Positions 30,596 through 39,006 of a DNA stretch of 64,000 nucleotides are shown in pieces. The DNA lies in contig CAVPMN010000001.1 in assembly GCA_963706425.1 (NCBI GenBank), forward strand, positions 1 through 64,000, given 5' to 3'. Position numbers and translations under genes: made by a program. Every line of letters begins with the position of its first letter. Position 1 is the first letter of the stretch. This stretch comes from CAVPMN01 sp963706425 (GTDB taxonomy: Bacteria > Actinomycetota > Acidimicrobiia > Acidimicrobiales > Acidimicrobilacustridaceae). The notes under the pieces were generated by a model, which worked only from the letters and a program-made list of their open reading frames with translations, had not been told where the DNA came from and searched no databases.

Positions 30596-32473
30596 ATGGA
30601 TCTCGTCCGTTATGTGAGAGTTCTGCGCCGGCGGTGGCGGCTGATCGCCGTGCTCGGTGCGGTGGGCTTGATCCTCGGATTGCTGTTCGCGCCGCGGCCC
30701 GAAAAGGCCCGCATCACCAACGTGCCCGACACCTACCTGGCGGCGCACACGCTGTTCAGCACCACGCCCACCACGCCGGGCGCGTTCACCTTGTCGCTCC
30801 CGCAGGCCGCGCTGCTCGTCAAACAGGGCGACGTCGCCGGCCGGGTCGCGGCCCGCGTGCGGCGGCGACCCCGCCGACCTGGCCGACGCCGTCGTGGCCA
30901 TCCCCGACCAGCGACTCGGCGACCATCGAGATCACCGCCACCAACCCCGACCCCGAGCGGGCGGCCGAGCTGGCCGATGCCTTCGCCGAGGAGCTGCAGA
31001 ACTCGGTGCGCGAGGTGCTCCAGAGCCAGATCGACGACAACCGGGCCGTGCTCACCGGACAGCTCGCCGCTCTCCAGGGCCAGTTCGACGCGGCTCGCGG
31101 GCGACGATTCGCCGGCCGCCCAGGCGCAACGCGACGCACTCGCCAAGGAGCATCAACGACAAGCAGGGCGAGATCGCCGAGCTCGACGCCAACGCGTCCA
31201 ACCTGCTCACCTTCACCAGCCTGCGCACCGCCGAGCCCTTCCCGGCCACCGCGGCGGAGCTGAAGCGACTCACCGACGCGGCCGCCGCGCAGAACCGCGG
31301 CACCAACCGCGGCGCCGGCCAACACCCCGTGCCGAGCCCATCCTGCGAGCCGCCGACGTGCAGTCGACCGGGGGCCGCACCGGTGTGCCCCCGCTGCTCG
31401 GCGGGTTGCTCGGCGGGCTCGGCGGCGTGGTGCTCGGTCTCGTCATCGTGTTGCTGATGAGCCAGCTCGACCCGCGCATCTTCACCCGGGAGGACGCCGA
31501 GGCGGCCTTCGGCATGCCCGTCATCGCGGAGATCCCCGCCTTCCCCCGCGGCCAGCGCAAGAAGACCGGCATCGTCAGCCGCGATGCGCCGTTCTCGCGC
31601 TTCGCCGAGGGCTTCCGCGGCCTGCGCTCGGCGGTGCTGTTCACCGAGCGGCATGCGCCCCGCCGCGACAACGTCAATGCCGAGGGCAAGAAGCTGGCCG
31701 TCGTGGTCATGATCACCTCAGCCGGCCCGGCCGAAGGCAAGACCACCACCACCTCGAACCTGGCCGCCGTCCTCGCCGAGGGCAACGCGTCGGTGCTGGT
31801 CGTCAACTGCGACTTCCGCCGCCCGCGCCTCCACCTCTTCCTCGGCGGCACCGACGAGCCCCGTCGTGTGGTCGACACCGACATCGAGGGCGTGAAGCTC
31901 ATCAGCGGCGTGGTGCCCAACCAGGACAACGCCAGCCCGGCCGCCGTGGTCAACATCCAGCGCCAGGCCATCCTCGCGGCCCGCGAGCACTTCGACTACA
32001 TCGTGCTCGACACCGCTCCGATCCTCACCACCAGCGACGCCTGCGAGCTGCTGCCCATCAGCGACATGGTCATCGTCATCGGCCGCAGCGGTCGCACCAC
32101 CAAGGAATCGGCCGACCTGGTGAGTGAGCTGCTCGAGCGCTTCGAGGCACCGGTGGTCGGTGTCGCGCTGGCCGGCGTCACCGATTCTCCGGCGTCGCGT
32201 TACTACTACTACTACGCCCGCGAGGAGACGCCCGAGGCGGTCGACGACTCCAACCCGCTCGCCCACCTGGTCGATACCGGCAATGGCACCAACGGCAACG
32301 GCACGAACGGGAACGGCCACGGCCCCACCGCTGACACCGCAGCCGACGACGAGGCCGGGAACCGCAGCGCCGACGACAACGGCGACACCGGATCGGGCGA
32401 CGACGAGGTCTCGGTCGAGGTGGGCACCGCCGCGGCATCCGACGAACCGGGCGACGCCAGCAAGGGCGAATGA
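30596..32473 (+). CDS. Polysaccharide co-polymerase fused to BY-kinase (Wzz/Wzc-like), frameshifted
   Basis: ATG at 30596: MDLVRYVRVLRRRWRLIAVLG, first membrane helix near residues 16-32, then a periplasmic region rich in coiled coil (ERAAELADAFAEELQNSV). Five or so slips between 30860 and 31330 break this part. The second helix is LGGLLGGLGGVVLGLVIVLL. The kinase has Walker A SAGPAEGKTTTTSNLA, Walker A' VLVVNCDFRRPRLH and Walker B YIVLDTAPI. Behind it is a run of five Tyr (RYYYYYAREE) and then an Asn/Gly/Thr-rich acidic tail. BY-kinases control chain length through autophosphorylation of C-terminal Tyr clusters. Its stop overlaps the next gene (ATGA). Confidence 0.85.
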   Translation: MDLVRYVRVLRRRWRLIAVLGAVGLILGLLFAPRPEKARITNVPDTYLAAHTLFSTTPTTPGAFTLSLPQAALLVKQGDVAGRVAARVRRRPRRPGRRRRGHPRPATRRPSRSPPPTPTPSGRPSWPMPSPRSCRTRCARCSRARSTTTGPCSPDSSPLSRASSTRLAGDDSPAAQAQRDALAKEHQRQAGRDRRARRQRVQPAHLHQPAHRRALPGHRGGAEATHRRGRRAEPRHQPRRRPTPRAEPILRAADVQSTGGRTGVPPLLGGLLGGLGGVVLGLVIVLLMSQLDPRIFTREDAEAAFGMPVIAEIPAFPRGQRKKTGIVSRDAPFSRFAEGFRGLRSAVLFTERHAPRRDNVNAEGKKLAVVVMITSAGPAEGKTTTTSNLAAVLAEGNASVLVVNCDFRRPRLHLFLGGTDEPRRVVDTDIEGVKLISGVVPNQDNASPAAVVNIQRQAILAAREHFDYIVLDTAPILTTSDACELLPISDMVIVIGRSGRTTKESADLVSELLERFEAPVVGVALAGVTDSPASRYYYYYAREETPEAVDDSNPLAHLVDTGNGTNGNGTNGNGHGPTADTAADDEAGNRSADDNGDTGSGDDEVSVEVGTAAASDEPGDASKGE

Positions 32474-33969
32474 CCGCCCTCGGCTCGGCACGAGGACCCG
32501 GCGAGCCGCAGCCCAGCTCGCCGACCCAACGCACGCTGGCCCTGCCCGCCCACCGACGCCTCGACCGCCCGCTCGAGGTCACGCCCACCGACGACGGATC
32601 GAGCGCCGACGGCGAGCAACCGAAGAAGGCCAAGCGGGCCGGTGGCTGGCGCGCCGCGGCGGTCGGTGGCGCGGTGTTCGTCGTGCTCGGCTACGCCGGC
32701 TCGGCACTGCTCGGCCGACCCACGGCGCCCGCCGTGATCCTGATCCCGGCCCTGCTCGCCCTGCTCTACCCGCTCATCCGCGCCACCGACGCCAAGTTCG
32801 GGAAGGGCTTCGACCTGCTCGGCATCGTCTACCTCGGCCTGGTGGCCCGCTTCGCAGCGACGTACTACCGGTTCGACAACGCCGCCGACGCCGCGCTCTA
32901 CCACAAGGTCGGCGTCGCCCTGGCGGAGGACTTCAAGCAGCTCAACTTCGGCGCCGACACCGGCCGCGACATCCCCGGCACGGGCTCTGTGCGCTACCTG
33001 TCGGGCCTGGTCTCGGTGTTCACGGGGCGCAGCATGTTCGCCGAGTTCCTCGTCTTCACCGCCATCGCCTTCCTCGGCATCCTCATGTTCTACGTGGCGT
33101 TCTGCACCGCGCTGCCCAACGCCGACCGCAAGCGCTACGCCTACCTCGTCTTCCTGTGGCCCTCGCTCATCGTCTGGCCGTCGAGCATCGGCAAGGAGTC
33201 CACCATCCTGTTCGGGCTCGGCCTGGCCGCGCTCGGCACGTCCCGCCTCTACACCCATCGCCGAGGCGGGTTGGTGCTGATGCTGCTCGGGCTCACCGGT
33301 GTGCTCATGGTGCGGCCCCACGTCGCGCTGCTCGTCTTCATCGGCGTGGGCATGGGGTACCTCTTCGTCCGCTCGACGCGAGGGTCGCTGGTGCTCTCGG
33401 GCACGAAGATCATCGCCATCGGTGTGCTGCTGATCGGCGGGTCGATCATGGTCAGCCAGACCGCGCAGTTCTTGAACCTCGAGAGCCTGGGCACCGAAGA
33501 GGTCGAGGCGGCCCGGGCCGAGACGCAGGCGAAGACCAGCCAGGGCGGCGGCAGCTTCACACCGATCACCGGCGACAACCCGGTGCGCTACCCGTTCGCG
33601 CTGGCCTCGGTGCTGTTCCGGCCTCTGCCGTTCGAGGCCCGCTCGGGAGAGGCCTACATCACGTCGGCCGAAGGCCTGCTCCTCATGGCCCTGGTGGTCG
33701 TGTCGTGGCGGCGACTGCTCCGCCTGCCTCGGCTGCTGTTGAACGAGCCCTACCTGGCGTTCGCGCTCACCTGCGTGCTGGTGTTCGGGTTCGCGTTCTC
33801 GGTCATCGGCAACTTCGGCATCCTGGCGCGCCAGCGCGTGCAAGTGCTGCCGTTCGTCTTCGTCCTGCTGTCGATCCCGGCGATGTCGGCCCGTGATCTG
33901 GTGACACCCCAGGACCGCCGGGCGGCCCGCATCGGCAAGCCCACCGAGGCCGACGACGACACGATCTGA
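32470..33969 (+). CDS. Polytopic membrane protein, probable Wzy-like polymerase or lipid-linked-sugar glycosyltransferase
   Basis: 499 residues; cytosolic, charged N-terminus of about 60 residues, then about ten membrane helices (AAAVGGAVFVVLGYAGSALL, AVILIPALLALLYPLI, LIVWPSSIGKESTILFGLGLAAL, VLMLLGLTGVLMV, IIAIGVLLIGGSIMV, LLLMALVVVSW, YLAFALTCVLVFGFAFSVIG, VLPFVFVLLSIP). The segment WPSSIGKESTI is notable: similar short motifs occur in EPS polymerase-like proteins of actinobacteria. Large loops lie after helices 4 and 7. ATGA coupling to the Wzc-like gene argues for a role in polymerisation. GT-C transferase is the alternative. Confidence 0.7.
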   Translation: MTALGSARGPGEPQPSSPTQRTLALPAHRRLDRPLEVTPTDDGSSADGEQPKKAKRAGGWRAAAVGGAVFVVLGYAGSALLGRPTAPAVILIPALLALLYPLIRATDAKFGKGFDLLGIVYLGLVARFAATYYRFDNAADAALYHKVGVALAEDFKQLNFGADTGRDIPGTGSVRYLSGLVSVFTGRSMFAEFLVFTAIAFLGILMFYVAFCTALPNADRKRYAYLVFLWPSLIVWPSSIGKESTILFGLGLAALGTSRLYTHRRGGLVLMLLGLTGVLMVRPHVALLVFIGVGMGYLFVRSTRGSLVLSGTKIIAIGVLLIGGSIMVSQTAQFLNLESLGTEEVEAARAETQAKTSQGGGSFTPITGDNPVRYPFALASVLFRPLPFEARSGEAYITSAEGLLLMALVVVSWRRLLRLPRLLLNEPYLAFALTCVLVFGFAFSVIGNFGILARQRVQVLPFVFVLLSIPAMSARDLVTPQDRRAARIGKPTEADDDTI

Positions 33970-33993
33970 GTCGACGACGCTGGCGCGCCCCGC

Positions 33994-34842
33994 TCAGAGC
34001 GCCGTCCATCCTCCGTCGACCACCAGGTTGGCGCCGGTCATGTAGGCCGACGCATCGCTGGCGAGGAACGCCAACGCTCCGCGATAGTCGTCAGGTACGG
34101 CCATGCGCCCGAGGATCGTGCGCGCCGAGTAGTGCGCGACGAACTCGTCGTCGTGGTCGTGGAACGCCCCGCCGGGCGACAACGCGTTGACCCTGATCTC
34201 GCTGTCGCGATAGAGCGCGGCCACGGCTCGCGTGAAGCCGAGGATGCCCGCCTTGGTGGTGCTGTAGTCGACCGGCTTGAAGAACTGCTGGGGACCAACA
34301 CTCGGCGCGTAGATGCGCTGATCGGGCCCGGTGAGCCCGTAGGTGGAGCTGATGTTCACGATCGACCCTCTGCCGGCACGGCCCTGGCTCTCCATGAGCC
34401 GACAGGCGGCCTGGGTGACGAGGAAGGTGCCGGTGAGGTTCACCTCGAGCGAGCGGCGCCACGACTCGACCGCGTAGGTGGTGAGATGACCGAGTCGCAC
34501 CCGCTCGCCGGTGCTCTCGAACTTCGGGTCGATGGCGGCGCTGTTGACGAGCACGTCGACCGCGGCCAGGTCGCCGAACACGCGGCCCACGGCCACCTCG
34601 TCGGTGATGTCGCAGTCGACGCCCTCGATGTCGCCCGGCCCCCGATCGAGCGTCGCGATGGTCTGTTCGAGCCGGTCGGCGTCGGTGTCGAGGGCGACCA
34701 CGTGGGCACCCAACTGGGCCAGTGTCTCCACGAAGACCCCACCGAGCAACCCGGCACCCCCGGTCACCACCGCTCGGCGTCCGGCAAGGGAGAACAGGTC
34801 GGACAGGTCAACCTTTGACTTCCCGGCCGGCTGATCAGCCAC
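33994..34842 (-). CDS. Short-chain dehydrogenase/reductase of the nonulosonate module
   Basis: 282 residues from GTG 34842. NAD(P) motif AVVTGGAGLLGGVFVETL, ALDTDADRLEQ, VDVLVNSAAIDP, catalytic Ser in SIVNISSTYGLTG, YxxxK as DYSTTKAGILG and the C-terminal PDDYRGALAFLASDASAYMTGANLVVDGGWTAL, all classic SDR. The first eight bases overlap the stop of the Gfo/Idh/MocA gene. SDRs of this type accompany NeuA- and NeuB-like genes in legionaminic and related sugar loci (PtmA-like position); the exact substrate is inferred only from context. Confidence 0.83.
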   Translation of the reverse strand: MADQPAGKSKVDLSDLFSLAGRRAVVTGGAGLLGGVFVETLAQLGAHVVALDTDADRLEQTIATLDRGPGDIEGVDCDITDEVAVGRVFGDLAAVDVLVNSAAIDPKFESTGERVRLGHLTTYAVESWRRSLEVNLTGTFLVTQAACRLMESQGRAGRGSIVNISSTYGLTGPDQRIYAPSVGPQQFFKPVDYSTTKAGILGFTRAVAALYRDSEIRVNALSPGGAFHDHDDEFVAHYSARTILGRMAVPDDYRGALAFLASDASAYMTGANLVVDGGWTAL

Positions 34843-35833
34843 GGCGATCTCCGTTCTGGTGGGGCGCCGACATCGAGGCGCGGATCGCCTCGATGAGCTC
34901 CATGGTGAGGGTGGCGTCGGACAACGAGCACCGGGGCGACCGGTCGGACTCGATCGAGTCGAAGAAGTCGTCGAGGGCAGCGACGAAGAGGTCGTTGCGC
35001 TCGATGGGCCGGGGTTCGACCTGAGCCGGTGCCCCAACCGCTGAAGGGGTGTGCGTGAGCGTCGAGGCGTGATAGTCGAAGGTGAGCCGACCGTCGACGC
35101 CGGTGACCGTGATCGTCCATCGTTTCGGCCGCTGCAGGTAGTCGACGTGGCCGTACACCGCCACGCCGTGGTCGCCCTCGAACAGATAGGACACCGAGTC
35201 CTCGACGTCGATGCCGAGATCGCCGCGGCGGCCGCCGATGGCCGAGACCCGGCGGGGTGCCCCGAAGAGCCAGGTGAGCAGATCGGGCTGGTGTGTCTGC
35301 GTCAGCAGCACCCCTCCACCCAGGTCGGCCCGAGCGGTGTAGCTCTGACGGAAGTCCTCGCCCGGGTGGTAGTCGGCGATGTGCTCACCCAGGTTCGCCT
35401 CGACCGACAGCAACGACCCGAGCAGGCCGGCCTCGAGGCGCTCCCTCATGTCGACGACGAGCGGGTGGAAGCGCAGTTGCTGGCCGACGGCGACGACCCG
35501 ACCGGTGCGCTGCGCCATCGAGACCAACGTCGTGCACCCGGCCAGATCGGTGGCCACCGGCTTCTCGAGGTAGACGTGCGCACCCGCCTGCATCGCCCGG
35601 CAGGCGGTGTCGACGTGCAGGATCGAGGGATTGCAGACGAACACCGCATCGGGCGATGTGGCCAGTGCGAGGTCGAGGTCGGCGACCGCCGGCACCTGCG
35701 CGCCTTCGACCGCGACCTCGTCGTGGCGATGATGGGCGCTCACGGCCAGCACCTCGTCGTGCGGCCGGTGGACGGCCAGGTTCGCCAGATGGCGACGGCC
35801 GATCGAGCCGGTGCCGACGACCACGATCTTCAC
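34835..35833 (-). CDS. Gfo/Idh/MocA family oxidoreductase
   Basis: 332 residues. N-terminal Rossmann motif MKIVVVGTGSIGRRHLANL, then PDAVFVCNPSILHVDTACRAMQAGAHVYLEKPVATDL with the family's EKP motif, and VGQQLRFHPLV. The C-terminal beta-sheet domain includes GGGVLLTQTHQPDLLTWLFG, whose His/Asp pair fits the usual catalytic HxxD. It overlaps both neighbours by a few bases, in an operon with the cytidylyltransferase and SDR. It likely oxidises or epimerises a sugar or sugar nucleotide in the nonulosonate route. Confidence 0.85.
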   Translation of the reverse strand: MKIVVVGTGSIGRRHLANLAVHRPHDEVLAVSAHHRHDEVAVEGAQVPAVADLDLALATSPDAVFVCNPSILHVDTACRAMQAGAHVYLEKPVATDLAGCTTLVSMAQRTGRVVAVGQQLRFHPLVVDMRERLEAGLLGSLLSVEANLGEHIADYHPGEDFRQSYTARADLGGGVLLTQTHQPDLLTWLFGAPRRVSAIGGRRGDLGIDVEDSVSYLFEGDHGVAVYGHVDYLQRPKRWTITVTGVDGRLTFDYHASTLTHTPSAVGAPAQVEPRPIERNDLFVAALDDFFDSIESDRSPRCSLSDATLTMELIEAIRASMSAPHQNGDRRG

Positions 35834-36555
35834 GCCTGGCCCCCGACCCGATCGGCCAGAGCCGGGTGGTCCGCCGCCTCCTCACCTCGACGCAACGACG
35901 CCGCGTCGTCGATGTCGACCGCCCACGCCTGGTCGACCACGATGGGGAGGATCACCTCGCCGCTCATCGAGCCTCCGAGCACCACGGCGGGGCGGACCAC
36001 GTCGAGCAGCCCGATCTGCCAGTAGGTCGACGGCAGGTGCTGGCGGGGTGCGTTGTACGGCTCGGGAAGGTCAGCGGTGAGAAGGGGCACGAGCCGGTCG
36101 TCCTCGATGCGCCACATCTTGTAGGGGTTGCTCAGCGGTTCACACACCGCCCGCACCGAGTGGGCGTCGGGCGCGTCGACGAGCAGCCGGACCCCTTCGT
36201 CGACCAGCCCGGCGGGACGCAGCGGCGACGTCGGGCGCAGTTGCACGACCAGGTCGGGCCGATACGCCTCGCGCTCGGCCAGCCATTCGAGCGCGTGCTG
36301 GAACACCGGCAGATCGCGAGTGTCGTCGGCGGCCAGCTCGGCCGGGCGCAGGAAGGGGACCTCGGCGCCGCTCGCGACGGCGACGTCGGCGATCTCGCGG
36401 TCGTCGGTCGAGACGATGACCCGGGTGACCGTGGCCGACTCGAGCCCGGCGCGCACCGACCACCAGATGAGGGGATGACCGAGGAAATCGACGACGTTCT
36501 TCCTCGGTAGGGATTTCGAGCCCCCTCGAGCGGGGATGATGGCGAGGACATCCAC
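35830..36555 (-). CDS. neuA: CMP-nonulosonate cytidylyltransferase (NeuA/PseF/LegF type)
   Basis: 241 residues. MDVLAIIPARGGSKSLPRKNVVDFLGHPLI has the CTP-binding IPARxGSKxxxxKN signature. VIVSTDDREIADVAVASGAEVPFLRP and VVQLRPTSPLRPAGLVDEGV are the conserved nucleotide and metal regions, and ALEW..R matches the acidic site. It would activate a nonulosonic acid as CMP-sugar for transfer. It heads a three-gene minus-strand operon and diverges from the neuB-like gene, with an 89-bp promoter region. KdsB-type use is less likely given the neighbours. Confidence 0.87.
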   Translation of the reverse strand: MDVLAIIPARGGSKSLPRKNVVDFLGHPLIWWSVRAGLESATVTRVIVSTDDREIADVAVASGAEVPFLRPAELAADDTRDLPVFQHALEWLAEREAYRPDLVVQLRPTSPLRPAGLVDEGVRLLVDAPDAHSVRAVCEPLSNPYKMWRIEDDRLVPLLTADLPEPYNAPRQHLPSTYWQIGLLDVVRPAVVLGGSMSGEVILPIVVDQAWAVDIDDAASLRRGEEAADHPALADRVGGQA

Positions 36556-36644
36556 GGGGTGCGACGCGTTCTGGGGGCAGGCGGCCGGGTTCGGCTGGGC
36601 GCATTACTATATCGAGCACCGTTCGAGCACGAAGGGTGGGTTCG

Positions 36645-37529
36645 ATGCCGCCGAGGTCCACTGCGACCCTGATCGCAGAGATCGGGTGCAACCACATGGG
36701 AGACATGGCCCTCGCGCGCCAGTTCATCGACGTGGCCGCCGGGTTCTGCCAGGTGCCCATCGTGAAGTTCCAGAAGCGGCACAACCGCACCCTGCTCAGC
36801 GAGTCGCAGTACAACGCTCCCCACCCGGTGCCCCAGAACGCCTTCGGCGACACCTACGGAGCCCACCGCGAGTACCTCGAGTTCGATCTCGAGCAGCACC
36901 GCGAGCTCCAGCGCTACTGCAACGACAAGGGCATCGGCTACGCCTGCTCGGTCTGGGACCTGCCGAGCCTCGACGAGATCGGCTCCCTCGATCCGCCTCA
37001 CATCAAGATCCCGTCGGCCACCAACACCAACCTCGAGCTGCTCGAGGCGGCGTGTCGCCACTACCGCGGCCAGATCCACATCTCGCTCGGCATGACCACT
37101 CGCGAAGAGGAGAAAGCCATCCTCGAGGTGTGCCGCACCCACGACCGCACGCGCGATGTCGTGCTCTACGCCTGCACCTCCGGCTACCCGATCGATGCGT
37201 CGGACGCCTACCTCCTCGAGATCAGCCGCCTCCGCGAGGCCTATCTCGACGAGCTCGCTGCGGTCGGCTTCTCGGGCCATCACAAAGGCATCTCCCTCGA
37301 TGTGGCCGCCTTCACCCTGGGGGCCACCTACATCGAGCGCCACTTCACGCTCGACCGCACCTGGAAGGGCACCGACCACGCGGCCTCGCTCGAGCCCGAT
37401 GGCATGCGCCGGCTGCAGCGCGACCTCACCAACGTGGCCGAGGCGCTGCAGGAGCGCACGGTCGAGATCCTGCCCATCGAGGAGCCACAACGGGTCAAGC
37501 TGAAGTGGACTCCGGAAGACGCTGACTGA
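36645..37529 (+). CDS. neuB: Nonulosonic acid synthase, NeuB/SpsE family, lacking the SAF domain
   Basis: 294 residues from ATG 36645, preceded by AAGGGTGGG; an in-frame GTG at 36636 is an alternative start. LIAEIGCNHMGDMALARQFIDVA, IVKFQKRHNRTLLSE, LKIPSATNTNLELLEA-type PEP/metal region (HIKIPSATNTN), ISLGMTTREEEKAILEVC, YACTSGYPIDASDAYL, GFSGHHKGISLDVAAFTLGATYIERHFTLDR match the NeuB TIM barrel, including the late His (ERHFTLDR). The usual C-terminal antifreeze-like SAF domain of NeuB (proteins of about 340-350 residues) is absent. It condenses PEP with an N-acetylhexosamine. Substrate may be phosphorylated, given the HAD phosphatase at 43824. Confidence 0.87.
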   Translation: MPPRSTATLIAEIGCNHMGDMALARQFIDVAAGFCQVPIVKFQKRHNRTLLSESQYNAPHPVPQNAFGDTYGAHREYLEFDLEQHRELQRYCNDKGIGYACSVWDLPSLDEIGSLDPPHIKIPSATNTNLELLEAACRHYRGQIHISLGMTTREEEKAILEVCRTHDRTRDVVLYACTSGYPIDASDAYLLEISRLREAYLDELAAVGFSGHHKGISLDVAAFTLGATYIERHFTLDRTWKGTDHAASLEPDGMRRLQRDLTNVAEALQERTVEILPIEEPQRVKLKWTPEDAD

Positions 37530-37536
37530 ACGACCC

Positions 37537-37551
37537 GAGCCTCACGGGCTC
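37537..37551. terminator. Possible bidirectional terminator hairpin
   Basis: GAGCC (37537-37541), loop TCACG, GGCTC (37547-37551) lies between the convergent neuB-like and sulfotransferase genes and covers the latter's stop codon. The stem is only 5 bp and no T-tract follows, so it is weak. The same GAGCC/GGCTC stem recurs between rpsT and holA. Confidence 0.3.
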
Positions 37552-38494
37552 AGCCGAAGTCGGACCACGAGGAGAACGGCTCGCCGGTGATCGACCGGAG
37601 CTGATCGACCTCGTCGGCGTACCACGTGCGCAACCACTCGCGATCGGCGGCGGTCAGCGGATCGACCACCAACGGTGGCGCCTGGGTGAGCGGGGCCAGC
37701 TTCTCGCGCGTGCCCCGGCTGAGGCTGGGCAGGACCCGCTTCACCGGGCTCACGACCGCCCGGCGCACGCCTCGCAGACGCGGGCTGAGCCCACGCCCGC
37801 TGATCAGGCGACCCGCCACGCTCGTCGGCGGCGCTCCCTGGGCCACCTCGTCGGTGACGTGTACCCGGCGCTCCTCGACCTCGAAGGGCTCGACGCCCAG
37901 GAACTCCCAGCACCGCGCATGGGTGGCCGACTGCTGGCCCGAGAGCTCCTCGTTGGTGAGCACGAGCACGCGGTCGGCCCCGAACTGTTCGACGTACCGG
38001 CCGACCATGGTGCCGTAGCGGCCGCACTGGAAGTAGAAGCGGAAGTCGTCGGGCTTGAGCTCGTCGCGAGATCGCCAGATCGGCCAGTCGTGGTAGTCCG
38101 GTGGGTCGTGGGCGTCGGCTGCGAACGCCTCCCGCAGCGGGCGCTCCTCGAGGCCGAGCGCACACCTCCACCGGTAGTGCGAGTAGGCCCGATCGATGGG
38201 GTTGCGCAGCACGAAGATGAACGCCGGGTCGTCGAGGGTGGCGGCGATGCGCTCGACGGAATCGAGCAGCAGGCTGTAGCCGGTGCTCGACTCGCCGCGA
38301 ACGGGCTCGTCGGTGGCCTCGGCGAAGAGCCCCTCGTACCACTCGTGGCGGTGTCCGAAGAGCTCGGGGTTGCAGAAGTACTGCGGCTCCTTCAGGCCCG
38401 TCATGAAGATCTGGGGGTGGCATGCCAGGTGCTTGTGCAGCGCCGTGGTGCCGGACTTGGGCGCTCCGGGCATCAGGAGGTTGGGCATGGACAT
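37550..38494 (-). CDS. Sulfotransferase (heparan-sulfate/glycan type)
   Basis: 314 residues; start ATG 38494 chosen because MSMPNLLMPGAPKSGTTALHKHLACHP is a complete N-terminus; GTG 38512 is possible. PGAPKSGTTAL is the PAPS 5'-loop. KEPQYFCNPELFGHRHEWYEGLF and FIFVLRNPIDRAYSHYRWRCALG (3'-phosphate motif RNPxxRAYSHY) are characteristic of heparan-sulfate N-deacetylase/sulfotransferase-like carbohydrate enzymes. FYFQCGRYGTMVGRYVEQFGADRVLVLTNEEL fits as well. It faces the FdtA-like gene divergently and is convergent with neuB. Confidence 0.88.
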   Translation of the reverse strand: MSMPNLLMPGAPKSGTTALHKHLACHPQIFMTGLKEPQYFCNPELFGHRHEWYEGLFAEATDEPVRGESSTGYSLLLDSVERIAATLDDPAFIFVLRNPIDRAYSHYRWRCALGLEERPLREAFAADAHDPPDYHDWPIWRSRDELKPDDFRFYFQCGRYGTMVGRYVEQFGADRVLVLTNEELSGQQSATHARCWEFLGVEPFEVEERRVHVTDEVAQGAPPTSVAGRLISGRGLSPRLRGVRRAVVSPVKRVLPSLSRGTREKLAPLTQAPPLVVDPLTAADREWLRTWYADEVDQLRSITGEPFSSWSDFG

Positions 38495-38592
38495 CGGGGC
38501 ATTGTCGCGCACGGCGGCTCTGGATCCGTCGGCTCGTGCCCATCGCCTAGTCTCCGATGCGCAATCGGTGCCGCCTGGTGGCTGGAGAGCGT

Positions 38593-39006
38593 GTGTCCGT
38601 CGAAGACTGCCGAATCATCGAACTGCCCCGGATCACCGACCCGCGGGGCAACCTCACCTTCATCGAGGGCGACCACCACGTGCCCTTCTCGATCGCGCGG
38701 GTCTACTACCTCTACGACGTGCCCGGCGGCGAGACCCGCGGCGGCCACGCGCACCGCGATCTCGAGCAGCTGCTCGTCGCTGCGTCGGGCAGCTTCGACG
38801 TGATCGTCTCGGACGACCGGCAAGAGAAGCGCTTCTTCCTCAACCGCTCCTACTACGGGCTCTACATCCCGAGGATGGTCTGGAGGGAGATGGCCAACTT
38901 CTCGTCCGGATCGGTGTGTCTCGTGCTTGCCTCCGAGCGCTACGACGAGAGCGACTACTACCGCGACAAGGACGAGTACGAGCGGGTCGTGAGAGGTCAG
39001 GCGTGA
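38593..39006 (+). CDS. fdtA: dTDP-4-keto-6-deoxyglucose 3,4-ketoisomerase (FdtA/QdtA/WxcM-like)
   Basis: 137 residues from GTG 38593, with GGAGA 5 bp upstream. IELPRITDPRGNLTFIEGDHHVPFSIARVYYLYDVPGGETRGGHAHRDLEQLLVAASG has the cupin metal/catalytic pair (GGHAHR) and the typical DPRGNLTFIE opening. YGLYIPRMVWREMANFSSGSVCLVLASE is the family signature YIP..W. The following aminotransferase gene overlaps its stop (GTGA), the classic FdtA-FdtB order. The pair makes dTDP-3-amino-3,6-dideoxy-galactose or -glucose. No rmlA/rmlB is in the window, so dTDP-sugar must come from elsewhere. Confidence 0.87.
   Translation: MSVEDCRIIELPRITDPRGNLTFIEGDHHVPFSIARVYYLYDVPGGETRGGHAHRDLEQLLVAASGSFDVIVSDDRQEKRFFLNRSYYGLYIPRMVWREMANFSSGSVCLVLASERYDESDYYRDKDEYERVVRGQA

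Noticed and set aside
32164..32330. Asn/Gly/Thr repeats as a separate repeat element
   Set aside because: They are in frame with the BY-kinase and form its C-terminal tail rather than a mobile or intergenic repeat.
32212..33843. A 543-residue minus-strand ORF opposite the Wzy-like gene
   Set aside because: Low-complexity Glu/His/Arg sequence is antisense to membrane helices and no start signal is visible.
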